Shown: piece by piece, positions 1 through 9,481 of the stretch
How the letters are laid out: every line of letters begins with the position of its first letter
How positions within the stretch are numbered: position 1 is the stretch's first letter
Assembly: GCF_041679265.1 (NCBI RefSeq)
Contig: NZ_JBGFSM010000013.1
Coordinates: 62,001-126,000, forward strand
DNA length: 64,000 bases
Direction of reading: 5' to 3'
From: Autumnicola sp041679265
GTDB taxonomy: Bacteria > Bacteroidota > Bacteroidia > Flavobacteriales > Flavobacteriaceae
The notes under the pieces: model-generated
Database searches by the model: none
Told to the model about the DNA's origin: nothing
What the model saw: the letters and a program-made list of their open reading frames with translations, nothing else
Position numbers and translations under genes: made by a program

Positions 1-120
1 CTGCTGCTGCATACCAATATGGATGCCGGGCATGGAGGCGCATCAGGAAGGTTTGAAGCGCTAAAGGAAGTAGCCGAAGAATATGTCTTTTTACTGGATT
101 TGGAAGGAATTAAAGAATAA
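1..120 (+). CDS. Oligopeptidase B-like S9 serine peptidase, C-terminal fragment
   Basis: The first 39 codons are the open end of a gene that starts before the window. They read HTNMDAGHGGASGR and then a helix ending LLDLEGIKE. This matches the C-terminus of protease II (oligopeptidase B, family S9A), where the His of the HGG segment is the catalytic histidine of the Ser-Asp-His triad. The family cleaves short peptides after basic residues. The Ser and Asp are outside the window, so activity cannot be judged. No clear terminator follows. Confidence 0.8.
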   Translation: MLLHTNMDAGHGGASGRFEALKEVAEEYVFLLDLEGIKE

Positions 121-219
121 TTAAAAATTTTGCCTTAACTTTGAAAAGTTTTAAAAGACCTTGTTTCTCTGCCTTTAGTGGGGATTTGATGTTTTTTAAA
201 ACCTTTTTCTGTAACATAA

Positions 220-1269
220 ATGGGTTTTATGAAAGAAGAGTTGAAAGTGTATGAAAATGTATTACAACTTATTGGGAATACACCCCTTATTCAATTAAAT
301 AAAATAACCAAAAGCTTTAAAGGTACATTCTATGCTAAAGTAGAAGCCTTTAATCCCGGCCACTCCGCAAAAGACCGTATCGCTTTATATATAATTGAAG
401 AAGCTGAAAGAAAGGGAATTTTAAAGCCGGGAAGCACCATCGTAGAAACCACTTCCGGCAATACCGGTTTTAGTATTGCCATGGTAAGTGTTATAAAAGG
501 TTACGAGTGCATCCTTGCCGTTAGTTCCAAAGCTTCAAAAGATAAAATAGATATGCTCAAGACCATGGGAGCAAAAGTTTATGTTTGCCCCGCGCACGTT
601 GCGGCAGACGATCCCCGGTCTTACTATCAGGTGGCAAAAAGGATACATTCTGAAACTAAAAATTCGGTTTACATTAACCAGTACTTCAATGAGCTTAATA
701 TGGATGCGCATTATCGCAGTACCGGGCCTGAAATATGGAAGCAAACGGAAGGAAAAATTACTCACCTTATCGCCTGCAGCGGGACGGGAGGAACTATTTC
801 CGGTACGGCCAGGTATTTAAAAGAGCAAAACCCTGAAGTAAAAATTATAGGAATAGATGCTTATGGTTCAGTATTGAAAAAATTCCATGAGACCCGGGAG
901 TTTGATTCTGAAGAAATCTATCCTTACCGGATAGAAGGCTTAGGGAAGAATCTTATCCCCACCGCTACCGATTTTGATGCCATCGATAAGTTTGTAAAAG
1001 TTACCGATGAGGAGAGTGCCCATACTGCCCGGGAGCTGGCAAAAACCGAAGGCCTTTTTCTGGGATATACCAGTGGTGCAGCCATGCAGGGAATAAAACA
1101 ACTTGCCGAAGAAGGGGAATTTGATGAAAACAGCAAAGTGGTGACTATTTTCCCAGATCATGGCTCCCGTTATATGAGCAAAGTTTACAGTGATGACTGG
1201 ATGAATGACCAGGGCTTTTTTGATACTAAAAACGAAGTTGCCGCGCAACAAATTGAGTTTATAAAATAG
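220..1269 (+). CDS. Cysteine synthase / cystathionine beta-synthase family PLP enzyme
   Basis: This is a fold-type II PLP enzyme of 349 residues. The N-terminal IGNTPLIQL and the lysine of PGHSAKDR (K51) mark the PLP Schiff-base site. TSGNTG (about 78-83) is the substrate and PLP loop, and SGTGGT near 187-192 binds the PLP phosphate. The family makes cysteine from O-acetylserine or performs the cystathionine beta-synthase reaction. There is no CBS regulatory tandem at the C-terminus. The asparagine of the usual S-x-K-D-R context is replaced, and I cannot tell cysteine synthase from CBS by eye. The first ATG is at 220; a second in-frame ATG at 229 is equally plausible. The gene is monocistronic, closed by the hairpin at 1300. 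Confidence 0.85.
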   Translation: MGFMKEELKVYENVLQLIGNTPLIQLNKITKSFKGTFYAKVEAFNPGHSAKDRIALYIIEEAERKGILKPGSTIVETTSGNTGFSIAMVSVIKGYECILAVSSKASKDKIDMLKTMGAKVYVCPAHVAADDPRSYYQVAKRIHSETKNSVYINQYFNELNMDAHYRSTGPEIWKQTEGKITHLIACSGTGGTISGTARYLKEQNPEVKIIGIDAYGSVLKKFHETREFDSEEIYPYRIEGLGKNLIPTATDFDAIDKFVKVTDEESAHTARELAKTEGLFLGYTSGAAMQGIKQLAEEGEFDENSKVVTIFPDHGSRYMSKVYSDDWMNDQGFFDTKNEVAAQQIEFIK

Positions 1270-1299
1270 ATTTGCAGGTCACATCCTATAAATTCCCTT

Positions 1300-1331
1300 A
1301 AAAGCATCCTCAAATGGATGCTTTTCTTTTT
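1300..1331 (+). terminator. Intrinsic terminator after the cysteine synthase-like gene
   Basis: A 10-bp perfect stem (AAAAGCATCC at 1300-1309, GGATGCTTTT at 1316-1325) with a 6-nt loop runs into TCTTTTT. The ATG at 1314 lies in this hairpin, so it is not a start for the next gene. Confidence 0.85.
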
Positions 1332-1409
1332 AGCTGCTACAGCAGTAAAATAACTTTGGGCAATTCTGCCGATTTTGAGTACTTTTGTGGCTCGTATAAA
1401 AAAGAATCA

Positions 1410-2675
1410 ATGAAGGATTTATTTGATAAAATATACAAAGATAAAGGCCCGCTGGGAAAATGGGCAGAACAGGCTGAAGGATATTTTGTTTTTCCTAAAC
1501 TTGAAGGAGAAATTTCTAACAGGATGAAATTCAGGGGAAAAGAAGTAATTACCTGGAGTATCAATGATTATCTGGGACTTGCGAATCACCCGGAGGTTCG
1601 TAAAATAGATGCTGAAGCCGCAAAACAATACGGTTCTGCTTATCCAATGGGAGCCAGGATGATGAGCGGCCATACAGATCTTCATGAAAGGTTGCAGGAC
1701 GAGTTAGCTGCTTTTGTACATAAACAGGCTGCTTATCTTCTTAATTTTGGGTACCAGGGAATGGTTTCCACCATAGATGCGCTGGTATCAAAATCTGATG
1801 TTATTGTGTATGATGTAGATGCCCACGCCTGTATTATAGATGGGGTAAGGCTTCACCTGGGCCAGCGCTTTACCTATAAGCACAACGATATGGAGAGTAT
1901 CGAAAAAAACCTGCAGCGCGCTACAAAGATCGCCGAACAAACCGGAGGCGGAATTTTATTAATTTCTGAAGGTGTATTTGGAATGCGCGGGGAGCAGGGA
2001 AAGCTTAAGGAAATTGTTGAGCTGAAGAAAAAATACAACTTCCGGCTGTTTGTTGATGATGCCCATGGTTTTGGAACACTTGGTAAAACCGGTGCCGGGG
2101 CAGGAGAGGAGCAGGGCGTTCAGGATGAAATAGATGTCTATTTTGCCACTTTTGCCAAATCCCTGGCAAGTACAGGTGCATTTATTGCCGGCGATAAGGA
2201 GATAATGGATTACCTGAAGTATAACCTGCGTTCCCAAATGTTCGCTAAATCCCTGCAAATGCAGCTTGTGGTTGGAGCTTTAAAACGTCTTGAAATGTTG
2301 CGTACCATGCCAGAGCTTAAAGAGAAACTTTGGGAGAATGTAAATGCGCTTCAAAACGGTCTTAAAGAGCGCGGATTTGATATTGGAACCACTCAAAGCT
2401 GTGTGACTCCTGTTTATCTTAAAGGAAGTATTCCTGAAGCCATGGCCCTGGTGAAGGACCTTAGGGAAAATCACGGTGTCTTCTGTTCTATAGTGGTGTA
2501 TCCTGTTATTCCTAAAGGCCTTATTTTACTACGGATGATTCCTACCGCTTCGCATACCTTAAAAGATGTTGAAGAAACCCTGGATGCTTTTTCTGCCATT
2601 AGGGAAAGGCTGGAAAACGGAACTTACAAAAGACTTTCTGCTGCTGTATCTGCAGCTATGGCTGAAAAACCTTAG
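1410..2675 (+). CDS. Alpha-oxoamine synthase, probable serine palmitoyltransferase
   Basis: This 421-residue PLP enzyme belongs to the AOS family (KBL, BioF, Spt). Visible marks are NDYLGLANHPEV, GARMMSGH, the acidic DDAHGFG that holds PLP, and the Schiff-base lysine in ATFAKSLAS (about K250). In Bacteroidota this close family most likely condenses serine with an acyl-CoA to start sphingolipid synthesis. The reading frame opens earlier at 1314, but that ATG lies in the preceding terminator. The start at 1410 gives the conserved MKDLFDKIYKDKGPLGKWA opening. A glycine C-acetyltransferase or AONS role cannot be excluded from sequence alone. Confidence 0.85.
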   Translation: MKDLFDKIYKDKGPLGKWAEQAEGYFVFPKLEGEISNRMKFRGKEVITWSINDYLGLANHPEVRKIDAEAAKQYGSAYPMGARMMSGHTDLHERLQDELAAFVHKQAAYLLNFGYQGMVSTIDALVSKSDVIVYDVDAHACIIDGVRLHLGQRFTYKHNDMESIEKNLQRATKIAEQTGGGILLISEGVFGMRGEQGKLKEIVELKKKYNFRLFVDDAHGFGTLGKTGAGAGEEQGVQDEIDVYFATFAKSLASTGAFIAGDKEIMDYLKYNLRSQMFAKSLQMQLVVGALKRLEMLRTMPELKEKLWENVNALQNGLKERGFDIGTTQSCVTPVYLKGSIPEAMALVKDLRENHGVFCSIVVYPVIPKGLILLRMIPTASHTLKDVEETLDAFSAIRERLENGTYKRLSAAVSAAMAEKP

Positions 2676-2700
2676 ATAAAAGTTGGTTTTCACAAATAAA

Positions 2701-2735
2701 TAAAAAGGTTCGGCAATTTGCTGAACCTTTTTGTT
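2701..2735. terminator. Bidirectional terminator between convergent genes
   Basis: An AAAAGGTTC stem, a short loop, then GAACCTTTTT, with T-runs on both strands. It lies between the AOS gene (plus) and ktrA (minus), which converge here. Confidence 0.8.
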
Positions 2736-2765
2736 TATAAAGCTATGCCCGGTGATGGTTTGGGT

Positions 2766-3464
2766 TTACCTGAATTTATTTTGATCTTTAATCAGCTTTT
2801 TAACATCTTTATTATGGCCGTAGATTACCATAATATCTCCTTCATTAAGAACCGTTTTAGCTGAAGCCACTCCCTGAACGCTCTGAATTTCTTTCATGGA
2901 TCCAAGCTGATTTTCTTCAGTTAAAAGCTTTATTGTAGTGAGTACAATTACATTGTAATTTCTCCTGAGTCCTATTTCTTCCAGGCTTTTTCCATCATAT
3001 TCTTTAGGAACAGTGGTTTCTACAATGCTGAAATCTTTATTTACTTCAAAAGAATCCACTACGCCGTGTAAATTGAGCTTTTTCGCCCATCTGTCTGCAG
3101 TTTCTTCTTCAGGATGTATAATCTCATCTACACCCATTGCTTCCAAAACGGTTTGCTGTAATGGCGAAACCGCCCGGCTGATAAGCCTTTTTACCTTCAG
3201 CTGCTTCATTAGCGCAGTAGCCATAATATTGGCTCCCTTGTCTTCTCCAATGCCAACAACAATAGCATCTGCATCTTTGTAGGGAAGATTGGATACCGCT
3301 CCAACCTCTGTAGCATCGAGGTTTATTGCGTGGGTAATGTGATCTTTAATCGCCTCTACCCGGCTCAACTTCAAATCTACACCTATTACCTCATTACCCA
3401 TTCCCGTAAGTTTTTCAGCTAAAGAAGCACCAAAATTTCCGAGTCCTATTACTATGTATTTCAT
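2766..3464 (-). CDS. ktrA: TrkA/KtrA-type potassium uptake regulatory subunit
   Basis: This cytosolic RCK protein of 232 residues opens with the Rossmann nucleotide-binding motif GLGNFG (7-12) and an acidic residue at the second strand (GVDLK). An RCK_N domain covers about 1-120 and an RCK_C ligand-binding domain about 135-225. It would form the gating ring under the KtrB pore and bind ATP/ADP or NAD. It lies 96 nt downstream of ktrB on the same strand, so the two are probably co-transcribed. The length is normal for KtrA. The assignment is firm at family level; which nucleotide controls it is not visible. Confidence 0.9.
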   Translation of the reverse strand: MKYIVIGLGNFGASLAEKLTGMGNEVIGVDLKLSRVEAIKDHITHAINLDATEVGAVSNLPYKDADAIVVGIGEDKGANIMATALMKQLKVKRLISRAVSPLQQTVLEAMGVDEIIHPEEETADRWAKKLNLHGVVDSFEVNKDFSIVETTVPKEYDGKSLEEIGLRRNYNVIVLTTIKLLTEENQLGSMKEIQSVQGVASAKTVLNEGDIMVIYGHNKDVKKLIKDQNKFR

Positions 3465-3560
3465 GTTTATAATTTTATAGGGCTGCTCTTCACGATTTTA
3501 AATCCAAATTCTTGAAAGTGAGCCACCTTGATAATCAATAATTTCAGGTTGTTGTTTTTT

Positions 3561-5354
3561 CTAGTTTATTAAAATTTCTTCTGTGGGATACTTATAATTT
3601 AAATGTTTTACCCTTCGCATAATTGAAATAAGGATAGTAAGCATACTCACCCGGCCAATAAACATGGTGGCAATAATAACCAGTTTTGAAGCGGCACTTA
3701 ATTTAGCGGTAATTCCCACACTTAGCCCCACCGTACTGTATGCTGAAAAACATTCAAAGGCAATGCTTAATAAACTTTTATCACTGTCAAACGAAGCGAT
3801 AAGAAATACTGCAATCCCAATCACCATTAGCGAAAGCGCAATGATGGCAAAAGCGCGCCTTATAGATAACGCAGATACTTCTCTGCGATAAACTTCTACG
3901 CGGTCTTTGCCTTTCGCAATGCTTAAAAAGTTTAAAGTGGCAATGGCAAATGTGCTGGTTTTTATACCACCTCCCGTGGAGGCTGGAGAAGCTCCAATCC
4001 ACATGAGCAATAAAATAATCATTAAAGTAGCAAAGTTTAGTGCCGACATGTCTACGGAATTAAAACCTGCCGTTCTTGGCGTGGCTGCCGTAAAAAACGA
4101 AGTCACAATTTTACCAAACCAGGAATGTTCCTGTAGCGTATTATTATATTCAAAATAATAGAACAGGCCTGTACCGGCCACCGTTAAAAAAAACGAGGTA
4201 AAAAGAACAATGCGGGTATTCAGGTTTAGGATCCAGGGGGAATACACTACATTCTCCTTGCGAAAGAGGTTTAGGATCCTGTTGCGAAAATTATGCTTCA
4301 GATATTTATAAAGATTAAAAAGAATAGGGAATCCTATTCCGCCTAAAATAAACAGGGCCGCTATAATGAGCTGCATGGGATAATTAAACCTGAATTCAGG
4401 TTCATAAAGGCTGTTTTTAAGGGTAGAAAATCCGGCGTTACAAAACCCCGAAACTGTGTGGAACACCGCAAAGAAAATACGCTGCCCTATAGAAGATATA
4501 GTGGCTTTATCTATGGTAAAATAGATAAATATCGCCCCAAAGAATTCAATTAAAAAGGTGAGCGCAACAATTTTTTTAAGTACACTGAAAACATCCCCAA
4601 TTTTTTCTGAATTGGTAATATCCTTCAACATTAGCTGATTCTCATAAGAACTTTTTCCCCTAAAAAAGTAACTGAAATAACTGGCAAAGGTCATAATTCC
4701 CAATCCACCAAGCTGGATTAAAATAAGAATAATGGTCTGGCCAAATTGGGTAAAATAAGTGCCGGTATCCACCACAATCAATCCTGTGACACAAACCGCG
4801 CTGGTGGCGGTAAAAAGCGCATCTACGAGGGAAATCCCTTCATGCGTGGCTTTGGGCAACATTAGCAAAATAGTACCCACCATAATAATTAACAGGAAAC
4901 TCATGATGAACAATTGAGCCGGGTTAAGATATTCTCTTTTAAAGCCTATTTGTATTTCAGAGAATTCCCGAATAAAATATATGGATAAGGCCAGGTAAAC
5001 CCATCCCATTTTATTCAGAAAAGACAAAAACGGCATCATTTCCAGCACGCCATCAATCTGTATAAAAATAAGGAGAACAAAAAGGCTGATGATAACCGCA
5101 TCAAAAACTTTAACCTTAAGTTCCAGTTTGTAGCTGCTTATTATGTATCGTGTAATAATTGAAGCAGTACCTACAAAAAGGGCGGCAAAATAGTAAAATT
5201 TCAGGGCCTGGTCCATAGTTTTACTATGGCTGAAGCCAAGGTCTGTAATCAGGAAAAACATCGCCAGGAAGCTAAGCCAGAAAGAAAGTTTTTGTAAAAT
5301 TTTGGGCAAAGCATTCTTTGCCGGCGAAGAGGGCTGGAACTTTGAAAATTTCAA
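3561..5354 (-). CDS. ktrB: KtrB/TrkH-type potassium transporter, pore subunit
   Basis: This is a 597-residue integral membrane protein with the four P-loop repeats of the SKT family. The filter glycines sit in SAVCVTGL, SGFCNAGFS, TPRTAGFNS and AYSTVGLS. It carries K+ (often with Na+) across the inner membrane with KtrA. It is longer than the usual 440-490 residues because about 150 N-terminal residues carry extra hydrophobic segments before the first repeat, as in several Bacteroidota homologues. The first start in frame is TTG at 5354; no upstream ATG is available, so the exact start is uncertain. A minus-strand -7 box lies at 5462-5469. Confidence 0.9.
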   Translation of the reverse strand: MKFSKFQPSSPAKNALPKILQKLSFWLSFLAMFFLITDLGFSHSKTMDQALKFYYFAALFVGTASIITRYIISSYKLELKVKVFDAVIISLFVLLIFIQIDGVLEMMPFLSFLNKMGWVYLALSIYFIREFSEIQIGFKREYLNPAQLFIMSFLLIIMVGTILLMLPKATHEGISLVDALFTATSAVCVTGLIVVDTGTYFTQFGQTIILILIQLGGLGIMTFASYFSYFFRGKSSYENQLMLKDITNSEKIGDVFSVLKKIVALTFLIEFFGAIFIYFTIDKATISSIGQRIFFAVFHTVSGFCNAGFSTLKNSLYEPEFRFNYPMQLIIAALFILGGIGFPILFNLYKYLKHNFRNRILNLFRKENVVYSPWILNLNTRIVLFTSFFLTVAGTGLFYYFEYNNTLQEHSWFGKIVTSFFTAATPRTAGFNSVDMSALNFATLMIILLLMWIGASPASTGGGIKTSTFAIATLNFLSIAKGKDRVEVYRREVSALSIRRAFAIIALSLMVIGIAVFLIASFDSDKSLLSIAFECFSAYSTVGLSVGITAKLSAASKLVIIATMFIGRVSMLTILISIMRRVKHLNYKYPTEEILIN

Positions 5355-5461
5355 TTATATAAAATTTTATAGGTTACCGTACCGTGAACATGATTCAACA
5401 TAGTGCGAAAAATCGAAAAGAGAAAAGGGAAGTTCCAATTTTCTCTCTCAAAATGAGGCTG

Positions 5462-5469
5462 CAAAAGTA
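5462..5469 (-). promoter_or_regulatory. Bacteroidota -7 box for ktrB-ktrA
   Basis: The minus strand reads TACTTTTG, a match to TAnnTTTG, about 107 nt upstream of the ktrB start. The implied leader of roughly 100 nt is long for this genome. Confidence 0.55.
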
Positions 5470-5582
5470 ATATAATGGAGCTACAAAAAGGCAATAGAAC
5501 AGAAAGATTTTAGCTACATCAGGGAAGTATTAACCTACAACGTTTTCTCCGGATTATTAGATTTAATAGAAGCAATTTTCGG

Positions 5583-6542
5583 CTAATTATCATCTTCTTC
5601 AAACTGGTAGCCACTGTCTTTGCTGCGTTGCTTTCTTTTATCTCTAGGTCCATCGTAGGAATCCTCCAGCACTTCGTCCTGATCATGAAAATCCAGGCGG
5701 TAGGAAAAACCGCCAGCAATTTGCCACCGCTGTGGCGTATCTTTAAAGTTTACCAGCCCGGAGATATCTATCTGAAGATCATCCAGGAGAAGATATGCCG
5801 CGCCTCCCCTAAGGATATCATCAGCATAGATATCGCTTATGTATCCCTGGTATTCTCCAAAAACAGCAAATTTCTGGGTCACCGCATGGGTAACTGTAAC
5901 GATAGCTCCATAAGAAGGGAATTCTTCGGTAAATTTATCTGCGATAAAATTCATAACCAAAACCCATCTTCCCCAGTTGTTTTGAGTGATAATGGCTGCT
6001 TTGGGGCTAAATTTGGCTTCGCCTTCATATAAATATGGATTATCCCCGAAAGAAAAATTAGCGCCTCCGTAAACAGAAATTGCAGGAATAAGCGTTTTCC
6101 ATTTAAACCGCTGGTTGGCTTTCCAGCTGTAGAGATTAGGTTTATCTTCTTCAGCATTTTTATAGGGATCAAAAACGAGGTATTTGGCGCCTATAGTATT
6201 TGTCCTGAAGTTACTTCTTTTAAATTCCTCGTCGGTATTGCCAATTTTTATAGTCGTGGTTTCTGACTGGAAGGAGCCAAAGAGGTTTAGTTCAAGATTT
6301 TCTGTTAATAAACCATACCTAAGGCCGTAACTGGCTCCAAGAATATCAGTTTCTTCGCGGTAAATGGCATGATCGTCATTACCAAAATAAGGCCCGGCTT
6401 CCAGTTGCAAAACTCCACGGCCAACGGCATATCCTCCCTGGGATTCGCCGGGACGGTTGGAATTTATGGTTTCGGTATATTGCGCCCTTAGGTTAAAAGT
6501 TATCAGGCTGAGTAAGCTGAGGCAGGCAAGGATTTTCCGCAT
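5583..6542 (-). CDS. Secreted/outer membrane transporter-like beta-barrel protein
   Basis: This 319-residue protein has a signal peptide (MRKILACLSLLSLITFNLRAQ) followed by SNRPGESQGGYAVGRGVLQLEAG. That opening resembles the Phenol_MetA_deg/transporter family found as outer membrane barrels in Flavobacteria. The remainder alternates aromatic and hydrophobic strands and ends in an acidic tail (QFEEDDN). The substrate is unknown. The frame stays open to 6764, but the start at 6542 is favoured because it creates the signal peptide and lies about 20 nt after the -7 box at 6563-6570. Confidence 0.75.
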   Translation of the reverse strand: MRKILACLSLLSLITFNLRAQYTETINSNRPGESQGGYAVGRGVLQLEAGPYFGNDDHAIYREETDILGASYGLRYGLLTENLELNLFGSFQSETTTIKIGNTDEEFKRSNFRTNTIGAKYLVFDPYKNAEEDKPNLYSWKANQRFKWKTLIPAISVYGGANFSFGDNPYLYEGEAKFSPKAAIITQNNWGRWVLVMNFIADKFTEEFPSYGAIVTVTHAVTQKFAVFGEYQGYISDIYADDILRGGAAYLLLDDLQIDISGLVNFKDTPQRWQIAGGFSYRLDFHDQDEVLEDSYDGPRDKRKQRSKDSGYQFEEDDN

Positions 6543-6562
6543 AATTGCTGTGTTAGGTCTTT

Positions 6563-6570
6563 CAAAGATA
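6563..6570 (-). promoter_or_regulatory. -7 box for the barrel protein gene
   Basis: The minus strand reads TATCTTTG (TAnnTTTG). The predicted transcription start is near 6556, just before the signal-peptide start at 6542, which rules out longer starts in the same frame. Confidence 0.65.
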
Positions 6571-6626
6571 GGAGAATTTATTATTTTTTTATGGCACGAA
6601 AAATGAGAATTCTGTACACATCTTTT

Positions 6627-6634
6627 TATTTTTG
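6627..6634 (+). promoter_or_regulatory. -7 box for the DUF4834 gene
   Basis: TATTTTTG matches TAnnTTTG. It lies only 14 nt before the ATG at 6649, which predicts an almost leaderless transcript and argues against the ATG at 6640. Confidence 0.6.
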
Positions 6635-6648
6635 CAAAAATGTTTAGC

Positions 6649-6921
6649 ATGTACGAAGCATCATTTTCCGGAATACTTAGAACGATATTAATCATAATGT
6701 TGGTGTATTTTGGATTGAAAATATTATTCCGCTTTTTTGGGCCATTAATTCTGAAATATTTCATGAAGAAAATGGGGAAGAAGTTTCAGGACCAGTTTAG
6801 TCAGTTTCAACAACCACAACAGGAGAAGGAAGGGAAGGTGAGCATAGATAAGAAACCGCGCAGAGGCAGGAAATCTCACAAAAACGTTGGGGAGTATATC
6901 GATTACGAAGAAATTGATTAA
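6649..6921 (+). CDS. DUF4834 family small membrane protein
   Basis: This 90-residue protein (93 from the ATG at 6640) has one membrane segment near the N-terminus (GILRTILIIMLVYFGLKILF). A Gln/Lys/Arg-rich cytoplasmic stretch follows, and the tail is the family's conserved VGEYIDYEEID. It matches DUF4834, a short Flavobacteria-specific family of unknown function often found before the large YfhO-like membrane protein, as here. The second ATG is preferred because the promoter leaves no room for the first. Confidence 0.8.
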   Translation: MYEASFSGILRTILIIMLVYFGLKILFRFFGPLILKYFMKKMGKKFQDQFSQFQQPQQEKEGKVSIDKKPRRGRKSHKNVGEYIDYEEID

Positions 6922-7051
6922 TTTCGAACCATCATCTAAGCGCCGTCTTGGTCACTATTAATTTAGACAAAGGCCCTGAATATTTAAAACCTGGCCGCAA
7001 ATTCTGAAGATCATGTTTTTCAGGATATGTTTCAACCTTAAAATTTGATTG

Positions 7052-9478
7052 ATGGTCAATTTAAAAAGATTTCTTCCTCACCTGCTTGTCCTGGCGGGAT
7101 TTGTAATTATTGCCTTAGCATATTTTAATCCTGTACTGCAGGGAAAAGAAATTTTTCAGAGCGATATTGTGCAATATATCGGGATGTCTAAGGAACAATC
7201 CGATTTCAGGGAACAAACCGGGGAAGAACCTTACTGGACAGATGCCGCTTTTGGCGGGATGCCCACTTACCAGTTAGGCGCACATTACCCGCATAACTAC
7301 ATTAAAAAATTAGATGCGGTGCTAAGGTTTTTACCCCGGCCGGCAGATTACCTGTTTCTCTATTTTATAGGATTTTACATTTTACTTTTATGTTTAAAGC
7401 TGGATTGTAAACTCGCTTTTCTGGGAGCTTTGGCTTTTGGTTTCTCCACTTATTTTATTATTATTTTAGGCGTTGGCCATAATGCCAAAGCGCATGCTAT
7501 TGCCTATATGCCGGCGGTTTTAGGCGGAATTGTTCTAATTTTCAGGTCCAGGTATATTCTTGGGTTTATCCTGCTTGCCCTGGCCATGGCGCTGGAAATT
7601 GGCGCCAACCATTTCCAGATGACGTATTATCTGCTGCTACTCGTGGTATGCCTTGGAATTGCTTATTTTATTGATGCCTTCCGTAAAAAGATGCTCCCGC
7701 ATTATTTTAAATCTATAGGAATTATGGTGGTGGCCGTTGTTTTGGCGGTAGGGGCCAATGCAACCAATCTACTTGCTACACAGGAATATACTGCTTTTAG
7801 TACCCGCGGAGATACCGGTCTCACCATTAATCCTGATGGGTCACGTAAAACCTCTTCAGGCCTGGATTTTGATTATATCACCAGCTACAGTTATGGGATC
7901 CCGGAAACTCTTAACCTTTTTATTCCCCGTTTTATGGGAGGTTCCAGCCAGGAAAATGTAGGCAAAGATTCTGAAGTTTACAACGCCTTGTTAAAGCTGG
8001 GCGCTTCTCCCACCCAGGCCGCTAATTTTGCTGAAAACGCCCCGGCTTATTGGGGAGACCAGCCTTTTGTAGGCGCTCCGGCGTATGTTGGCGCAAGTGT
8101 GCTATTCCTGTTTATTTTCGCTTTGTTCCTTATAAGAGGGCGTTTAAAATGGTGGATCGCGGGAGCAAGTATCCTGGCGCTTTTACTCTCCTGGGGAAGT
8201 AATTTCGCTGCCTTTTCAGAATTTTTCATCAATTATGTACCGCTGTACAATAAATTCAGGGCGGTGACTTCCATACAGGTTATCATTGAACTCTGTGTTC
8301 CTGTTTTGGCAGTTTTCGGACTTTGGAAATTATTCAGCGAAGTTGAAAAGGAAGAAGCCAAAACCGAAGCGCTAAAATGGGCAACTATACTCACCGGTGG
8401 TTTATGTGTCCTGTTTTTATTGATGAAGTCTGTGTTCTTTGATTTTAGCGGAAGCGGGGATTCAGCTTTAATTCAGCAGCTAGGGATTGATTTTGTAAGG
8501 GCTCTAAAAGAAGACCGGAAATCGCTTCTGGTTTCAGATACCCTGCGCAGCCTCTTGTTCGTGATCCTTTCCGCAGGAATAGTCGTGCTTTATCTTAAAA
8601 AGAAAATTTCAGATAAAATTGTGGTTGCCGGGTTTGCTGTCCTTTTTCTGGTTGATCTGGTAGGAGTGGATCGCCGGTATGTGAATAATGAAGATTTTGT
8701 ACAGGCAAGGCAGATGGAACAGCCTTTTCAAAAAACCGAGGCCGACAGGCAAATTCTCCAGGATACTTCCCGCTACCGTGTTTTCGATCTTTCCGGCAAC
8801 ACTTTTAGCAGCAGCCGTGCTTCTTATTTTCATAATTCCATAGGCGGTTATCATGGTGCTAAACCGGGAAGGATGCAGGATTTATTCGATTTTTATGTTT
8901 CCCGGAACAATATGAAAATATTAAATATGCTGAATATTAAATATTTTATTGTTCCCACAGAGCAGGGGGGAGTGCAGGCGCAACAGAACCCTGATGCTTT
9001 TGGAAACGCCTGGTATGTAGAGAATGTAAAATGGGTAAATTCTGCCAATGAAGAAATTCTGGCACTTAAAGAAGCAGACCTTCAGAATACTGCGGTTATC
9101 AACAATAAATTTAAAGAAGTTTTAGGTGAAAATGTTGGCTTTAATGCCGATGCTGAAATTAACCTGGTAAGCGAACAGCCAAATGAGCTGGTTTATCGTA
9201 CTTCTTCTGAAACAGAGCAGCTGGCGGTTTTTTCTGAAAGTTATTATCAGCCGGGATGGCAGGCCTATATAGATGGAAAGGAAGTGCCGCATGTACAGGC
9301 AGATTATGTATTAAGGGCGATGAATATTCCTGCGGGAGATCACACCATAACTTTTAAATTTGAACCTGAAGTTATTCAAACCGGGAGCAACATTGCCCTG
9401 GCCAGTTCTGTGATTTTAGGTTTGGTAATGTTGGGCGGAATTTTTTACGGTTTCCGCAGAAAAAACGAAGAAGGCTAG
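7052..9478 (+). CDS. YfhO-family multi-pass membrane protein
   Basis: This is an 808-residue polytopic membrane protein. About 12 hydrophobic segments occupy residues 8-540, and a large extracytoplasmic domain follows (about 560-770). Inside that domain are the family's YYQPGWQAYIDGKEV motif and a beta-rich stretch ending GDHTITFKFEP. A final membrane helix closes the protein. YfhO-type proteins are GT-C-like enzymes; the Gram-positive members glycosylate lipoteichoic acid, and the Bacteroidota substrate is not known. The frame also opens at a TTG (7049); the ATG at 7052 is used. It leads a cluster with a glycosyltransferase 3 nt and a flippase 1.3 kb downstream. Confidence 0.85.
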   Translation: MVNLKRFLPHLLVLAGFVIIALAYFNPVLQGKEIFQSDIVQYIGMSKEQSDFREQTGEEPYWTDAAFGGMPTYQLGAHYPHNYIKKLDAVLRFLPRPADYLFLYFIGFYILLLCLKLDCKLAFLGALAFGFSTYFIIILGVGHNAKAHAIAYMPAVLGGIVLIFRSRYILGFILLALAMALEIGANHFQMTYYLLLLVVCLGIAYFIDAFRKKMLPHYFKSIGIMVVAVVLAVGANATNLLATQEYTAFSTRGDTGLTINPDGSRKTSSGLDFDYITSYSYGIPETLNLFIPRFMGGSSQENVGKDSEVYNALLKLGASPTQAANFAENAPAYWGDQPFVGAPAYVGASVLFLFIFALFLIRGRLKWWIAGASILALLLSWGSNFAAFSEFFINYVPLYNKFRAVTSIQVIIELCVPVLAVFGLWKLFSEVEKEEAKTEALKWATILTGGLCVLFLLMKSVFFDFSGSGDSALIQQLGIDFVRALKEDRKSLLVSDTLRSLLFVILSAGIVVLYLKKKISDKIVVAGFAVLFLVDLVGVDRRYVNNEDFVQARQMEQPFQKTEADRQILQDTSRYRVFDLSGNTFSSSRASYFHNSIGGYHGAKPGRMQDLFDFYVSRNNMKILNMLNIKYFIVPTEQGGVQAQQNPDAFGNAWYVENVKWVNSANEEILALKEADLQNTAVINNKFKEVLGENVGFNADAEINLVSEQPNELVYRTSSETEQLAVFSESYYQPGWQAYIDGKEVPHVQADYVLRAMNIPAGDHTITFKFEPEVIQTGSNIALASSVILGLVMLGGIFYGFRRKNEEG

Positions 9479-9481
9479 TGG

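Noticed and set aside
1314..1409. N-terminal extension of the AOS gene from the ATG at 1314
   Set aside because: That ATG is inside the terminator hairpin of the previous gene, and the extra residues match nothing in the family.
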